Below, one piece after another: positions 9,112-19,206 of a stretch of 64,000 bases of DNA; positions within the stretch are counted from its first letter, which is position 1, and every line of letters begins with the position of its first letter. Below the pieces are notes generated by a model, which did not search any database, had not been told where the DNA came from, and worked only from the letters and a program-made list of their open reading frames with translations. The position numbers and the translations under genes are program-made. The stretch is from Burkholderiales bacterium (GTDB lineage Bacteria; Pseudomonadota; Gammaproteobacteria; Burkholderiales; SG8-39), in contig JACZJV010000115.1 of assembly GCA_014860355.1 (NCBI GenBank), positions 1-64,000 of the forward strand, written 5' to 3'.

Positions 9112-11043
9112 TTAACTCCCCGGCGTCCAGATCTTGGAGCCGCCGCCAGCCATCGCCAGCATCAGCTCGTTCAGGCGCTTGACGAAGCCGGCCGGGTCAT
9201 CCAGTTGTCCGCCCTCGGCGAGCAGCGCCTGGTCGAACAGCACCTGGCTCCAGTCGGCGAACTGGGTTTCCTCGTATTTGAGCCGCTGCACCAGCGGGTG
9301 GCTGGGATTGATCTCCATGATCGGCTTGGACTCCGGGACTTTCTGCCCGGCCGCCTTGAGGATGCGCGCGAGATTGCCTCCCAGGTCGTACTGATCGGAC
9401 ACCAGGCAGGCGGGCGATGAGGTGAGCCGCAGCGTCACGCGCACTTCCTTCACCTGCTCGCCCAGCGCGCCCTTGATTTTGTCGGTCAGGTCCTTGTATT
9501 CCCCGGCCTGCTTTTCCTGCTCCTTTTTCTCCGCCTCGTCCTCAAGCTTGCCCAGATCCAGGTCGCCGCGGGCCACCGAGGCCAGCGGCTTGCCCTCGAA
9601 TTCGGTCAGATTCGATACCAGCCACTCGTCCACCCGTTCCGCCAGCAGCAGCACCTCTATGCCCTTTTTGCGGAACACCTCCAGATGCGGGCTGTTCCTG
9701 GCGGCGAGGAAGGAGTCGGCGGTGACGAAATAGATCTTCTCCTGGCCCGGTTTCATGCGCCCGACATAATCGGCGAAAGAAACGCCCTGCTCTTCGCTGT
9801 CGTTGTGGGTGCTCGAAAAGCGCAGCAGTCCGGCGATCCTCTCCCGGTTCGCGTGATCTTCGCCCACGCCTTCCTTCAGTACCAGGCCGAATTCCTTCCA
9901 AAAACCGGCATACTTGTCCTTCTGGTTTTGCGCCAGGTCGTCCAGCAGTGCGAGCACGCGTTTGGTGCAGCCCGAGCGGATCGCCTCGATGTCCTTGCTC
10001 TGCTGGAGTATTTCGCGCGACACGTTGAGAGGCAGGTTGTTGGAGTCGACCACTCCGCGCACGAAGCGCAGGTAGGCGGGAAGCAGTTGCTCGGCGTCGT
10101 CCATGATGAACACGCGGCGCACGTACAGCTTGATGCCGTGGCGGTGGGCGCGGTCCCAGAGGTCGAAAGGCGCATGCGCCGGCAGGTACAGAAGCTGCGT
10201 GTACTCGTGCCGGCCCTCGACCTTGTTGTGGGTCCATGCAAGCGGCGTTTCGAAATCGTGCGCCACATGCTTGTAGAACTCCTGGTACTGCTCTTCGCTG
10301 ATTTCGGATTTCGGCCGCGCCCACAGGGCGCTTGCCTGATTGACGGTCTCGTCCTCGCCGCTCGCACGGTATTCCTTCTTGTCCTCGTCCCAAACGCGCT
10401 TTTCCATCCGGATCGGGATGGCGATGTGGTCGGAATACTTGCGGATCAGGGCGCGCAGGCGCGTGTCGTCGAGCAATTCGTCCTCGCCCTCGCGCAGGTG
10501 CAGGGTCACCTCGGTGCCGCGGGCTTCTTTTTCGGCCGTTTCGATGCTGTACTCGCCGCCCCCGTCCGACTCCCAGCGTACCGCCTCCCCCGCCGCAAGA
10601 CCGGCGCGCCGCGTCACCAGGCTCACACGGTCGGCGACGATGAAAGACGAATAGAAACCCACGCCGAACTGGCCGATCAGATGGGCATCCTTGGCCTGGT
10701 CGCCCGTGAGCGCGTGGAAAAACTCGCGCGTGCCGGACTTGGCGATGGTGCCGATGTTGGCGATGACCTCGTCGCGCGACATGCCCACGCCGTTATCGGA
10801 CACAGTCAGCGTGCGCGCCGCCTTGTCGACACTGACGCGTATCTTCAGGTCCGCGTCCGTTCCATAGACCGAAGCATCCGAGAGCGCTTCGAAACGCAGT
10901 TTGTCGGCGGCATCGGAAGCATTCGAAATCAGTTCGCGCAGAAAAATCTCCTTGTTGCTGTACAAGGAGTGGATCATCAGGTGCAGCAGTTGCTTGACTT
11001 CGGTCTGAAAGCCCAGCGTTTCCTTGGTGGCGGTGGCAGACAT
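9112..11043 (-). CDS. htpG: Hsp90-family molecular chaperone HtpG
   Basis: A 643-aa protein, the normal length for bacterial Hsp90. It begins [34 protein letters not shown], the hallmark of the GHKL ATPase domain, with the nucleotide-binding elements DNGVGMS and [10 protein letters not shown] middle domain (about 230-500, with NLPLNVSRE) and a C-terminal dimerisation domain follow. HtpG is a cytoplasmic ATP-dependent dimeric chaperone that remodels client proteins under heat and other stress. The start is supported by GGAGA upstream. The divergent azlC gene begins about 100 bp away on the other strand. Confidence 0.97.
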   Translation of the reverse strand: MSATATKETLGFQTEVKQLLHLMIHSLYSNKEIFLRELISNASDAADKLRFEALSDASVYGTDADLKIRVSVDKAARTLTVSDNGVGMSRDEVIANIGTIAKSGTREFFHALTGDQAKDAHLIGQFGVGFYSSFIVADRVSLVTRRAGLAAGEAVRWESDGGGEYSIETAEKEARGTEVTLHLREGEDELLDDTRLRALIRKYSDHIAIPIRMEKRVWDEDKKEYRASGEDETVNQASALWARPKSEISEEQYQEFYKHVAHDFETPLAWTHNKVEGRHEYTQLLYLPAHAPFDLWDRAHRHGIKLYVRRVFIMDDAEQLLPAYLRFVRGVVDSNNLPLNVSREILQQSKDIEAIRSGCTKRVLALLDDLAQNQKDKYAGFWKEFGLVLKEGVGEDHANRERIAGLLRFSSTHNDSEEQGVSFADYVGRMKPGQEKIYFVTADSFLAARNSPHLEVFRKKGIEVLLLAERVDEWLVSNLTEFEGKPLASVARGDLDLGKLEDEAEKKEQEKQAGEYKDLTDKIKGALGEQVKEVRVTLRLTSSPACLVSDQYDLGGNLARILKAAGQKVPESKPIMEINPSHPLVQRLKYEETQFADWSQVLFDQALLAEGGQLDDPAGFVKRLNELMLAMAGGGSKIWTPGS

Positions 11044-11140
11044 GGTTTCTCCGTGGATAGTCCTTATTGTCCGGTTAAATGCGGGCTGCGGGGGGAAATT
11101 TCAAGGGCCCGGCCGGCGCTGGCAGCAAGGGCGGTCTAGA

Positions 11141-11872
11141 ATGTGCCCCGCCCGCCGCCACCGCCAACGACTGCACTTGCGCCTCCATCCCCAATTCTCC
11201 GCCGCATTCAAAGCCTGCCTGCCGGTCCTGCCGGGGGTGCTGGCCTTCGGCACGATCAGCGGCGTGGCGATGGTCGCCGCGGGCATGCCCTACTACCTGG
11301 CCATACTGATGTCGGTCCTGGTCTACGCCGGCAACTCGCAGCTGGCCGCCTTGCAGCTCGTCAGCTCCGGCAGCCCGCTGGTGGTCGCCATCCTCGCGGC
11401 CTTGGTGATCAACCTGCGTTTTTCCATCTATAGCCTGTCGATCGCGCCGCACCTGGCGGCGGCCGGCCCGCGCTGGCGGCCCCTGCTCTCCTACATCCTG
11501 TCGGACAATGGCTACGTACTTTCGCTGCGCGGCTACGAACGCCCGATGGGCGCCGCTGACAAGGTCTGGTACTACTTCGGCTGCTGCGCCGCCATCTGGA
11601 TCACCTGGCAGATCGGTACCCTGACCGGCGTGCTGCTCGGCGCACGCATTCCGGCCGCCTGGCACCTCGAATTCTCCATATTGCTCACCTTCCTTGGCAT
11701 CGTCGTACCCACCATCCGCGACCGCGCCGTAGCCGCCGCCGCCTGCGCTGCGGGTATCACCGCCGTAATCGCCTGGCCCCTGCCGCTGCGCCTGGGCCTG
11801 TTGCTGGCGGCTGCCGCCGGCATTGCCACCGGCATGCTGGTGGAAACCATGCTGGAGCGGCGCACGCGATGA
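11141..11872 (+). CDS. azlC: AzlC-family branched-chain amino acid export permease
   Basis: About 243 aa from the ATG at 11141; the ORF-track start at 11024 would reach into the htpG start and adds an unlikely leader. After a basic N-terminus come hydrophobic segments beginning ACLPVLPGVLAFG, with VYAGNSQLAALQL and a conserved NLRFSIYS segment, all typical of AzlC (YgaZ-like). Together with AzlD it forms an inner-membrane exporter of branched-chain amino acids or related compounds. Its stop overlaps the azlD start by 4 bp (ATGA), which indicates translational coupling. The start codon is the least certain part. Confidence 0.88.
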   Translation: MCPARRHRQRLHLRLHPQFSAAFKACLPVLPGVLAFGTISGVAMVAAGMPYYLAILMSVLVYAGNSQLAALQLVSSGSPLVVAILAALVINLRFSIYSLSIAPHLAAAGPRWRPLLSYILSDNGYVLSLRGYERPMGAADKVWYYFGCCAAIWITWQIGTLTGVLLGARIPAAWHLEFSILLTFLGIVVPTIRDRAVAAAACAAGITAVIAWPLPLRLGLLLAAAAGIATGMLVETMLERRTR

Positions 11873-12189
11873 CCACATTCTTGCTCCTGATCCTCGGGCT
11901 GGCGCTGACCAGTTTCATTCCGCGCGCGTCCTTTATCCTGCTGTTTGCGCGCTGGCCCGCGCCCGCGCTGCTGCGGCGCGCGCTGCGTTACGTCCCCGCG
12001 GCGGTATTCTCCGCGATCCTCGTACCCGGATTCGTACTGACCGCGGGCTCGGTCCACATCGCTCTGGACAATCCGCGCCTGCTCGCCGGCATTCTCGCCG
12101 GCATAGTTGCCTGGCGCACGCGCAATACCCTCGTCACCATCGTGACGGGCATGCTGGCGCTGCACTTCTTCGGCTATCTGGTGAAGTAG
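11869..12189 (+). CDS. azlD: AzlD-family small membrane partner of the exporter
   Basis: A 106-aa, very hydrophobic protein with about four membrane segments, including the conserved TSFIPRASF element near residue 15 and RNTLVTIVTGM near the end, as in AzlD (YgaH-like) proteins. AzlD is the small obligate partner of AzlC in branched-chain amino acid export. The 4-bp ATGA overlap with azlC shows that the two are made together. A strong hairpin terminator follows about 80 bp downstream. Confidence 0.88.
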   Translation: MTTFLLLILGLALTSFIPRASFILLFARWPAPALLRRALRYVPAAVFSAILVPGFVLTAGSVHIALDNPRLLAGILAGIVAWRTRNTLVTIVTGMLALHFFGYLVK

Positions 12190-12267
12190 GTCGCTCTGCC
12201 TGACTGCCCTGTCGGGCGTCGCGTGATGCGCTCGCGCACAGAGCGCAACACCTGGCGCACCCAAAGA

Positions 12268-12291
12268 AAAAGGACCCTCGCGGGTCCTTTT
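12268..12291. terminator. Bidirectional rho-independent terminator
   Basis: A perfect stem, AAAAGGACCC / GGGTCCTTTT, with the loop TCGC. It carries a T-run on the plus strand and, because of the A-run, a T-run on the minus strand as well. It sits between the convergent azlD and DUF3494 genes and should end both transcripts. Confidence 0.85.
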
Positions 12292-12315
12292 CCATTCTGT
12301 GCGACTGCAGGCTTA

Positions 12316-13260
12316 CTAGCGACTGTCCTTGCTGCCCTTGTCGCCCTTGTCGTGGTCCTTATCTTTCGGCCCGAAAGGGTAGTTTGCTTCCGATCCGTGC
12401 CCTTTATCGCCATCGTTTCCATGGTGTTTGTTCTTGTCATGCCCATGGTGTTTGTGGTCCTTATCGTGCCCGTCATGATCGCGATCCTTGTCCTTGCACG
12501 TCGACGGGGGGCCTGACGGGGGAACCGGCAATGCGGAGCAGCCGACGACGTTGACGCCTGTCATGGTCACGACGGTATTGGCCAAAGCTTGACCGGCCAA
12601 AGTTCCACCGGTCATGGTAATCGACCCGCCAGCAGCAGCGGTGGAACCCGCGAGTATGTTCCCGCTGAATGCCGAAGTCGTCATGGTCACGTCGGCGCCG
12701 GGCACCCAGAACACGTTGCACGGCTGCCCGCCGTTGGCCATGACCACCGAGAAGCCGGTGCCGGTAAGGGCTGCCCCGATCTTGAATATCCAGACCGCGT
12801 TCGCGTCGCCACCCGCATCCAGGGTCAATACGCCCGCACCCGTCAATGCCGTGTCGGTGCAATAGACACCAGGGGCCAGAGTCACGGGACCCGCGATCGT
12901 AGCAGCCAAAGTAACGTCACAAGAGAGAGACTGGACCGAAGTCCAGGCGCTGTTGAGGTCAGTTATGACCTGAGGGTTGAGCGGCGTGGTCGCCGTACCC
13001 GAAATCGTGCTCCCGGTATTAACAAGGGCACCGGAATAGACGACGTTTCCGTTGATAGCGGAACCAGTCAAAGTGAGCGCGCCGCCGGAGCCCAGGTCTC
13101 CGTTGACGGTGGAAGCGGAGGTGGTCACGGTGGTGCCACCCAGAACCGCGTAGTTGGATGCCGTACCCAGTGATACCTGGGCCCATGCCGGGGAGGCGCC
13201 GACTAGCAGCGCAACCGTCGCCAACAAACCCATGGACAGGTGCTTCTGAAGGTCATTCAT
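12316..13260 (-). CDS. DUF3494 ice-binding-like secreted protein with His/Asp/Lys-rich tail
   Basis: A 314-aa exported protein. A signal peptide ends at SPAWAQ (about residue 28). Residues 28-245 form a DUF3494 / ice-binding-protein-like beta-solenoid: LGTASNYAVLGGTTVT, NGDLGS, repeated TLTGSAINGNVVYSG motifs, and the FWVPGADVTM and GNILAG segments. The last 70 or so residues are low-complexity, rich in His, Asp, Lys and Gly (for example HKHHGHDKNKHHG), which suggests metal or polyanion binding. DUF3494 proteins bind ice in cold-adapted microbes but also occur as adhesins in mesophiles. The start is supported by AAAGGA. The gene is monocistronic; its role here is unknown. Confidence 0.85.
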   Translation of the reverse strand: MNDLQKHLSMGLLATVALLVGASPAWAQVSLGTASNYAVLGGTTVTTSASTVNGDLGSGGALTLTGSAINGNVVYSGALVNTGSTISGTATTPLNPQVITDLNSAWTSVQSLSCDVTLAATIAGPVTLAPGVYCTDTALTGAGVLTLDAGGDANAVWIFKIGAALTGTGFSVVMANGGQPCNVFWVPGADVTMTTSAFSGNILAGSTAAAGGSITMTGGTLAGQALANTVVTMTGVNVVGCSALPVPPSGPPSTCKDKDRDHDGHDKDHKHHGHDKNKHHGNDGDKGHGSEANYPFGPKDKDHDKGDKGSKDSR

Positions 13261-13609
13261 GTTTTGTTTCCTTTCGTAAGTGTTTCAGGAGGACAAGGCA
13301 CAATCCCCGGCGGGCATGTATCCCGGTGCGACGCACCGGGGTGCCGGCATAGAGATTCTTCCTTCAGCACGACAGACCGTTTCATGCCGGCAATCTCCGA
13401 GCCGAAGCCGGAGCAACCGGCGGTAAAATCATCCGTCGACCGTGCTTTTATAGCTGTCGCGCGAAAGATGCGCTGTGCGTTGCCGTACATACGGTGCAAT
13501 AAATCTTCCCGGTACTACGGGGGAACGCGCGGCAACTCGTATTAGAATCGGAACCAATCCAAAAAGTTACGGTCTCTTCGGAAGCCCTGACAAGAAACGA
13601 GGTCGTCCG
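13261..13609. other. Intergenic region between divergent DUF3494 and M16 peptidase genes
   Basis: About 350 bp with no gene I can support; the ORFs here are short and unlike known proteins. It should hold the promoters of both divergent genes. It contains a small hairpin, CCCGGTGC-GAC-GCACCGGG (13322-13340), without a T-run, whose role is unclear. Confidence 0.5.
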
Positions 13610-16372
13610 ATGCTGCGCCGTATTCTTTCGCTCACCCTTGCCCTGCTGCTGCCGGCGTTCCTGCCCGCGCCGGCGCAGGCCTCTCCGGTGCGCGCCGATG
13701 CCGCGGCGTCGATCAAGCGAATCACCTCGGTCGAGGGCATTGCCGAGTACCGGCTCGCGAACGGCCTCAAGGTGCTGCTGTTCCCGGACGCCTCGCAGGA
13801 CAGAATCACGGTCAGCGTCACTTACCTGGTCGGTTCGCGCCACGAGGGCTACGGCGAATACGGCATGGCGCACCTGCTCGAGCACATGCAGTTCAAGGGT
13901 ACGCCGCGCCATCCCGATCCCAAGAACGAGTTCCAGCGCCACGGCGCGCACTTCAACGCCTCGACCTCGTACGACCGCACCAATTATTACCAGACCCTGG
14001 CCGCCAGCGAGAACAATCTGGACTGGGCGCTGGAGCTGGAGGCGGACCGCATGGTGAATTCCAACATTTCGAAGGTCGATCTGGACAGCGAGATGACCGT
14101 GGTGCGCAACGAGTTCGAAGCGGGCGAGAACAGCCCCCGCAACGTGCTGGGCGAGCGCATGGCCTCCACCGCCTACCTCTGGCATAACTACGGCCACCCC
14201 ATTATCGGCGCCCGCTCCGACATCGAAAACGTGCCGATCGAGCGCCTGCAGGCCTTCTATCACAAATACTACCAGCCCGATAACGCAGTGCTGCTGGTCA
14301 GCGGCAAGTTCGACGAAGCCGTGGCGCTGGGGCTTATCGAACGCCATTTCGGCAGCATGCCCAGGCCGGCGCGCGTGCTCATCCCCACCTATACCGCCGA
14401 GCCTACCCAGGACGGGGAACGCACGGTAACGCTGCGCCGCGCGGGCGAGGTGCAGCTGGTAAGCGCCCAGTACCACCTGCCTCCGGGGTCGCATGTCGAT
14501 TTTCCCGCGATCGACATCCTCGTTACCGCACTCACCAAAGTCCCGGGTGGCCGCCTGCATCGCGCGCTGGTCGAGAGCGGCAAGGCGAGCGGCATATACG
14601 GCAGCGATCAGCAGCAGCGCGACGCCGGTTATGCCTATTTCGGCGCCAGCCTGCGCAAGGATATGCCCCTGGAAGCGGCGCGCGCGGCGCTGATTGCAAC
14701 TCTCGAGGGATTTGCCGCCGAACCGATTACCGACGAGGAGGTGGAACGCGCGCGCACGCAACTGCAGAACGACGTCGATATGGCCCTGACCAATTCACGC
14801 GAACTTGGCATGGCGCTGTCCGAATTCATCGCCATGGGAGACTGGCGATTGTTCTTCCTGTACCGCGATGGCCTGCGCAAGGTAAAGCGCGAGGATGTGC
14901 AGCGGGTCGCGACGCAGTACCTGAAGACCTCCAACCGCACTCTGGGCGTGTTCGTGCCGACATCGAAGCCGGACCGCGCCGAGATTCCGCCTGCACCCGA
15001 TGTCGCTCGGCTGGTCAAGGATTACAAAGGCACGGCGGCGGTGGCGGCCGGCGAAGCGTTCGAACCCAGCGCGGCCAATATCGATGCGCGCACCCAGGTG
15101 CAGCAGCTGCCGGGCGGGATGAAACTCGCCCTGCTGCCGAAGAAGACGCGCGGCGGCACCGTGGTGGCGCAACTGGTGCTGCATTGGGGAGACGAACAGA
15201 GCAAGATGGGCCGCAGCGCGGCCTGCCGGCTCGCCTCGGCCATGCTGATGCGCGGGACCACCAAGCACACGCGCGAACAATTGCGCGACGAGTTCGACCG
15301 CTTGAAGGCCGAGGTGAGCGTCAGCGGCAACGGCGCATCGATAGAAACCCTGCGCCCGAATCTGCCTGCAGTGCTGCGTCTGGTCGCGGAAGTCCTGCGC
15401 GAACCCGCCTTTCCGGCCAGCGAATTCGAGCAGCTCAAACGCTCCGCCCTGACCAAGGTCGAAAGCATGAAAGGCGAACCCAATGCGCTCGCCGAACTGC
15501 AGCTTGCGCGCCATCTGAACCCCTACCCGCGCGAGCACTGGATGTATACGCCTACGCTGGAGGAGCGCATGCAGCGCCTGCAGTCGGTGAGCATCGAGGA
15601 CCTGCGGCGCTGCCACGATGACTTTTACGGCGCGAGCGCCAGCGAACTGGCGGTGGTGGGGGATTTTGACGCGCCGCAGATCGCCAGCCTCGCGCAGGAG
15701 TTGTTCGGCGACTGGAGGAGCCCGCGGCCATACGCGCGCATAGTCGAAAGCTACCGCGACATGCCGCCGATCGATAGCAACCTCGATACGCCCGACAAGG
15801 CCAATGCCGTGTTCCAGGCCGGGATGAACCTGCCCTTGCGCGACGACCAGCCCGACTACCCGGCGCTGGCCCTGGGCAATTACCTGCTGGGCGGCTCCTC
15901 CGATTCGCGCCTGTGGCGGCGCATACGCGAAAAGGAAGGGCTTTCCTACAGCGTGCATTCCTGGCTCACCGCCGGATCGCTGGATGCGGTGGGCGAATTC
16001 GGTGTCAGCGCCATCTATGCGCCGCAGAACCGCGCGCGCATCGAAACCGGCATCATGGACGTGCTGCGCCAGGCGCTGCGCGAGGGCTTCAGCGAGACCG
16101 AGGTGGCCGAAGCGAAGAAAGGCTATCTCGCCTTGCGCAAACTAAGCCGCACCCAGGACGGCGCCCTCGTCGGTCGGCTCGCCGACAATCTCTACCTGGG
16201 CCGCCGCCTCGCCTGGGATGCTGAACTGGATGCAAAGATCGCCGCGCTGACACCAGAGCAGATCCGGAATGCGCTGAAAAAGTACCTCGACCCGGGCAAA
16301 CTATCGATCGTCAAGGCCGGCGACTTTACGCGCCTCGCCACAGGCGATGCCGGCGCGCACAGGAAGAACTAG
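13610..16372 (+). CDS. M16-family zinc metallopeptidase, two-unit (pitrilysin-like)
   Basis: About 920 aa from MLRRILSLTLALL; the ORF-track start at 13475 adds unlikely sequence ahead of an obvious signal peptide ending near PAQAS. The N-terminal half carries the inverted zinc motif HLLEH (HxxEH) with downstream acidic residues in EADRMVNS, which forms the active site. The C-terminal half is a second M16 unit without the zinc motif, as usual in these clamshell enzymes. It probably degrades peptides in the periplasm. It is read away from DUF3494 and converges on greB. Confidence 0.92.
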   Translation: MLRRILSLTLALLLPAFLPAPAQASPVRADAAASIKRITSVEGIAEYRLANGLKVLLFPDASQDRITVSVTYLVGSRHEGYGEYGMAHLLEHMQFKGTPRHPDPKNEFQRHGAHFNASTSYDRTNYYQTLAASENNLDWALELEADRMVNSNISKVDLDSEMTVVRNEFEAGENSPRNVLGERMASTAYLWHNYGHPIIGARSDIENVPIERLQAFYHKYYQPDNAVLLVSGKFDEAVALGLIERHFGSMPRPARVLIPTYTAEPTQDGERTVTLRRAGEVQLVSAQYHLPPGSHVDFPAIDILVTALTKVPGGRLHRALVESGKASGIYGSDQQQRDAGYAYFGASLRKDMPLEAARAALIATLEGFAAEPITDEEVERARTQLQNDVDMALTNSRELGMALSEFIAMGDWRLFFLYRDGLRKVKREDVQRVATQYLKTSNRTLGVFVPTSKPDRAEIPPAPDVARLVKDYKGTAAVAAGEAFEPSAANIDARTQVQQLPGGMKLALLPKKTRGGTVVAQLVLHWGDEQSKMGRSAACRLASAMLMRGTTKHTREQLRDEFDRLKAEVSVSGNGASIETLRPNLPAVLRLVAEVLREPAFPASEFEQLKRSALTKVESMKGEPNALAELQLARHLNPYPREHWMYTPTLEERMQRLQSVSIEDLRRCHDDFYGASASELAVVGDFDAPQIASLAQELFGDWRSPRPYARIVESYRDMPPIDSNLDTPDKANAVFQAGMNLPLRDDQPDYPALALGNYLLGGSSDSRLWRRIREKEGLSYSVHSWLTAGSLDAVGEFGVSAIYAPQNRARIETGIMDVLRQALREGFSETEVAEAKKGYLALRKLSRTQDGALVGRLADNLYLGRRLAWDAELDAKIAALTPEQIRNALKKYLDPGKLSIVKAGDFTRLATGDAGAHRKN

Positions 16373-16413
16373 CACTCGGATCACCCGGCACAGGACGGGT
16401 TCCACGAGCGCCA

Positions 16414-16968
16414 TTAGGGCAACTCGAGGTATTCGACTTCCAGCACCTGCAGTTCTTCTTCGCCCGAGGGCGTGCGCAAGGTCACGCTTTCACCGGCGCG
16501 CGCCTTGAGCAGCGCGCGCGCAATGGGGGAGACCCAACTCACCCGGCCGCGTGTCGGATCGACCTCATCCATTCCGACGATGCTCAGGCGGCTTACACGG
16601 CCGGCGCCGTCCCGGACACTGACCGTGGCACCGAAAAATACGCGGTCCTGCTCCTGGCCGCTGGACGCCACCACCTCGGCTAGTTCCAGGCGCTTGATCA
16701 GGAAGCGGATGCGCCTGTCGATCTCGCGCAATCGCTTCTTGCCATAGATGTAATCCCCGTTTTCGGAGCGGTCGCCATTCAAGGCCGCCCAGTGCACCAC
16801 GCTGACAGTCTCCGGGCGCGCCACGTCCAGCAACTGTTTCAGCTCGGCCTGCATGCGCGCGTATCCCGCCGGGGTGATGTAGTTCTTCAACCCCTGCGGC
16901 TGTTCCGCCTCGGGCGCCGGTTCGTCTTCGTCGGCCCCGTCTTGTTCCCTGGTGAACGCCTTGCTCAA
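16414..16968 (-). CDS. greB: Transcription elongation factor GreB
   Basis: A 184-aa protein. After a short acidic N-terminal extension comes NYITPAGYARMQAEL, starting the coiled-coil domain that enters the RNA polymerase secondary channel, with acidic tip residues in NGDRSENGDYIYGKKRLREID. The C-terminal FKBP-like domain follows (VFFGATVSV, RGRVSWVSPIARALL). GreB stimulates cleavage of backtracked RNA so that stalled polymerase resumes. The KKRLREIDRR signature favours GreB over GreA. It is monocistronic, convergent with the M16 gene and divergent from the ankyrin gene. Confidence 0.93.
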   Translation of the reverse strand: MSKAFTREQDGADEDEPAPEAEQPQGLKNYITPAGYARMQAELKQLLDVARPETVSVVHWAALNGDRSENGDYIYGKKRLREIDRRIRFLIKRLELAEVVASSGQEQDRVFFGATVSVRDGAGRVSRLSIVGMDEVDPTRGRVSWVSPIARALLKARAGESVTLRTPSGEEELQVLEVEYLELP

Positions 16969-17099
16969 CGTTTTTCCTCATTTCCTAATGCAAACCGCTG
17001 ATTCCACTGTTGGATTATACTAGCGTGTATGACCGGATCCTGCCAGTCGAGGCGGACACGCTCACAGTACCTGGGAATCATCGCTAAGCGGAGGAAGTC

Positions 17100-17789
17100 G
17101 TGGACTTTCTGAAGACAAGAAAACTCCAAGAATGGGCGCTCGTCGGCCTGGTCGGCATCGCCACCATCTTCGCACTGCTTCCGGAGGAGATCGCCGATCA
17201 ATGGAGCATCAACCGCACCTACATCGCGACCATCCTCGGCATCCTCCTGGTGATCGCGCTGTTCCTTTATCTGAAGTTCGCCTTCTTCATCATGGTCGCC
17301 TTGCTCGTGATCGGCGCCAACGTCACCGACGCATGGTCCGAAACGCTAGGCATCTCCAAGCTGCCTCTGATCATTGCGCTGATCGCCATGGTCGGGATCT
17401 CGCTCATCAATTATGTCGTAAGTATACTGCCCACCGGCCTGGAACCGAAGCCGCGGGAGAAAAGCCCGGAAGGCGTAAAGGCGATGTTCTACGCAATCGA
17501 AAAGGACAACCTGGTGTACGCGCAGAAAGTACTTGCCATGAACTTCGATCCGAACGTGCTCAGCGACAATGGTTACACGCCGCTGCAATACGCGGCGATG
17601 CGCGGCAACGCGCAGATGGTCGAACTGTTCATTCGCAACGGTGCCAATTTGGACATTCTGAGCAAGGACGGCGAAAGCGCGATGGAACTCGCATTGAAAC
17701 TGAGCCATGGCCCGGCCGCGGACGTGCTGAAGAAGGCGCGCCAGGAGTCGCTCGCGCAGGAAGCGGCGGCCAAGGAAGCAACGACATAG
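17100..17789 (+). CDS. Membrane protein with C-terminal ankyrin repeats
   Basis: A 229-aa protein with a GTG start at 17100 preceded by GCGGAGGA. The first 120 residues hold about four hydrophobic helices (for example YIATILGILLVIALFLYL). The C-terminal 100 residues face the cytoplasm or periplasm and contain ankyrin repeats: NGYTPLQYAAMRGNAQMVELFIRNGA is a textbook unit, with degenerate ones on either side. Ankyrin repeats bind proteins; the partner is unknown. It is a single gene between greB and an MFS gene, both on the other strand. Confidence 0.8.
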   Translation: MDFLKTRKLQEWALVGLVGIATIFALLPEEIADQWSINRTYIATILGILLVIALFLYLKFAFFIMVALLVIGANVTDAWSETLGISKLPLIIALIAMVGISLINYVVSILPTGLEPKPREKSPEGVKAMFYAIEKDNLVYAQKVLAMNFDPNVLSDNGYTPLQYAAMRGNAQMVELFIRNGANLDILSKDGESAMELALKLSHGPAADVLKKARQESLAQEAAAKEATT

Positions 17790-17885
17790 CCAAAACTGTG
17801 CCTGGAGATTGTCGCCCAATGAGGAGAGGCATCCCCTCGTACTCCTCTCAATAAAGGGCTATTTCGGTAACTCTGGACTGGCCTC

Positions 17886-19130
17886 TTATTGACGGGGCAC
17901 GCCGGCCCTGCGCGACAGTAGCAGCAGCACGTAAGGCACGAGCAGCAGCGCCAGGCAGGCTCCAAATGCGGTGCCATAGCCGGCCTTGGCATACCTGCCG
18001 GCCTCAACCGGCCACAGGTTGATGATCAGGCCCGTGCCCCACTGCACCGCGAACGCGCTCAGAAAAACCAGGAAATTGAGCGTGCTGATGACCCGGCCGG
18101 AGAGTTCCAACGGAAATTCCTTGGACAGTATGGCGTAGACCAGTGGCTGCACCTGGCTGAAAAGGGTCAGCGCGAACATCAAGCCCAGCGTGCCTGATTT
18201 CAGTCCCAGCGCGAGCAGCGCGAGGACCATCATGCTGGCGCCCACGCCGCCCAGCACGACCTTGACCGTGTCGACGCCGAGGCGCGACAAGCGATCGGCA
18301 ACGCCGCCCCACAGCGCCGCACCGACGATCATGCCCGCGGCCGCCATCAGCAGATTCCGGCCGATGTCCGCACGCGCCAGCCCGACCACGTCTTTGAGCC
18401 AGGGAGCAATCCACAGGCTCTGCAGCGACATGAACACGCCCTGGCCTGCGATCACCAGCGAACCCAGGCGCCAGAAATTCGCATTGCGCACGATGATTGG
18501 CAGACTACGCAGCGACTCGAGCAGGCTTTGTGGCACGCGGGGCGCGTTGCGCTCTGGCACAATCAGGAAAATCGCGCCGGCGGCGGCAAATGTGAGCGCG
18601 GCCAGCAGTACAAACACGGTATGCCAATCGGTAACGCGCAGCAATTCTTCGGCAGGCACGGTCGCCGACAGGGCGCCCAGACCGCCGCAGGAAAGCAGCC
18701 AGCCGTTGAGCGTGGCTAGCCGACTGAGCGGAAACCATAGCGTGAAAACCTTCATGCTGGACATGAGGCAGCCGGAGACCCCGAGCCCGATCAGCGCGCG
18801 CGCGAGTACCAGCCCGCCCATACTATGGCTCAGCCCGAACAGGGCGGCGCCGGTTCCGGCCAGCATCAACAGGCCGGCATTCACACGCCGAGGACCGTAA
18901 CGGTCGAGCAATATTCCCAGCGGCAGCTGGAACAATGCGAAAGCAAGAAAGTAAGAACTGGTCAGCAGGCCCAAATCGTCCGGTGCGAGGGCGAATTCGC
19001 GCACAAGGTCGGGCGCGATGATGGCGTTGACGGTGCGGTACAAATAGGAAAGATAGTAGCCGCCGGCAAAAGGCAGGAACACCTTAAGCAGCAATTCGAT
19101 AGTCGGCGCTACGTTTTCCTGGCGGGCCAT
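17886..19130 (-). CDS. MFS transporter
   Basis: A 414-aa inner-membrane carrier with about 12 predicted helices. The loop after helix 2 contains the MFS signature LGILLDRYGPRRV, and helix 1 has GGYYLSYLYRTVNAIIAPDL, typical of the organic-anion and sugar-phosphate-like MFS groups. A second related loop appears in the C-terminal half (WGGVADRLSRLG). The substrate is unknown. It diverges from the sulfhydrylase gene over 76 bp, so the two may share a control region, but no functional tie is evident. Confidence 0.82.
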   Translation of the reverse strand: MARQENVAPTIELLLKVFLPFAGGYYLSYLYRTVNAIIAPDLVREFALAPDDLGLLTSSYFLAFALFQLPLGILLDRYGPRRVNAGLLMLAGTGAALFGLSHSMGGLVLARALIGLGVSGCLMSSMKVFTLWFPLSRLATLNGWLLSCGGLGALSATVPAEELLRVTDWHTVFVLLAALTFAAAGAIFLIVPERNAPRVPQSLLESLRSLPIIVRNANFWRLGSLVIAGQGVFMSLQSLWIAPWLKDVVGLARADIGRNLLMAAAGMIVGAALWGGVADRLSRLGVDTVKVVLGGVGASMMVLALLALGLKSGTLGLMFALTLFSQVQPLVYAILSKEFPLELSGRVISTLNFLVFLSAFAVQWGTGLIINLWPVEAGRYAKAGYGTAFGACLALLLVPYVLLLLSRRAGVPRQ

Positions 19131-19206
19131 GGGTAGCAGCGATCATACGCGATCAGTTCCGCCCGGACATCCTGATAAGATAATGCCATCGAAAAGCGGA
19201 GGACCT

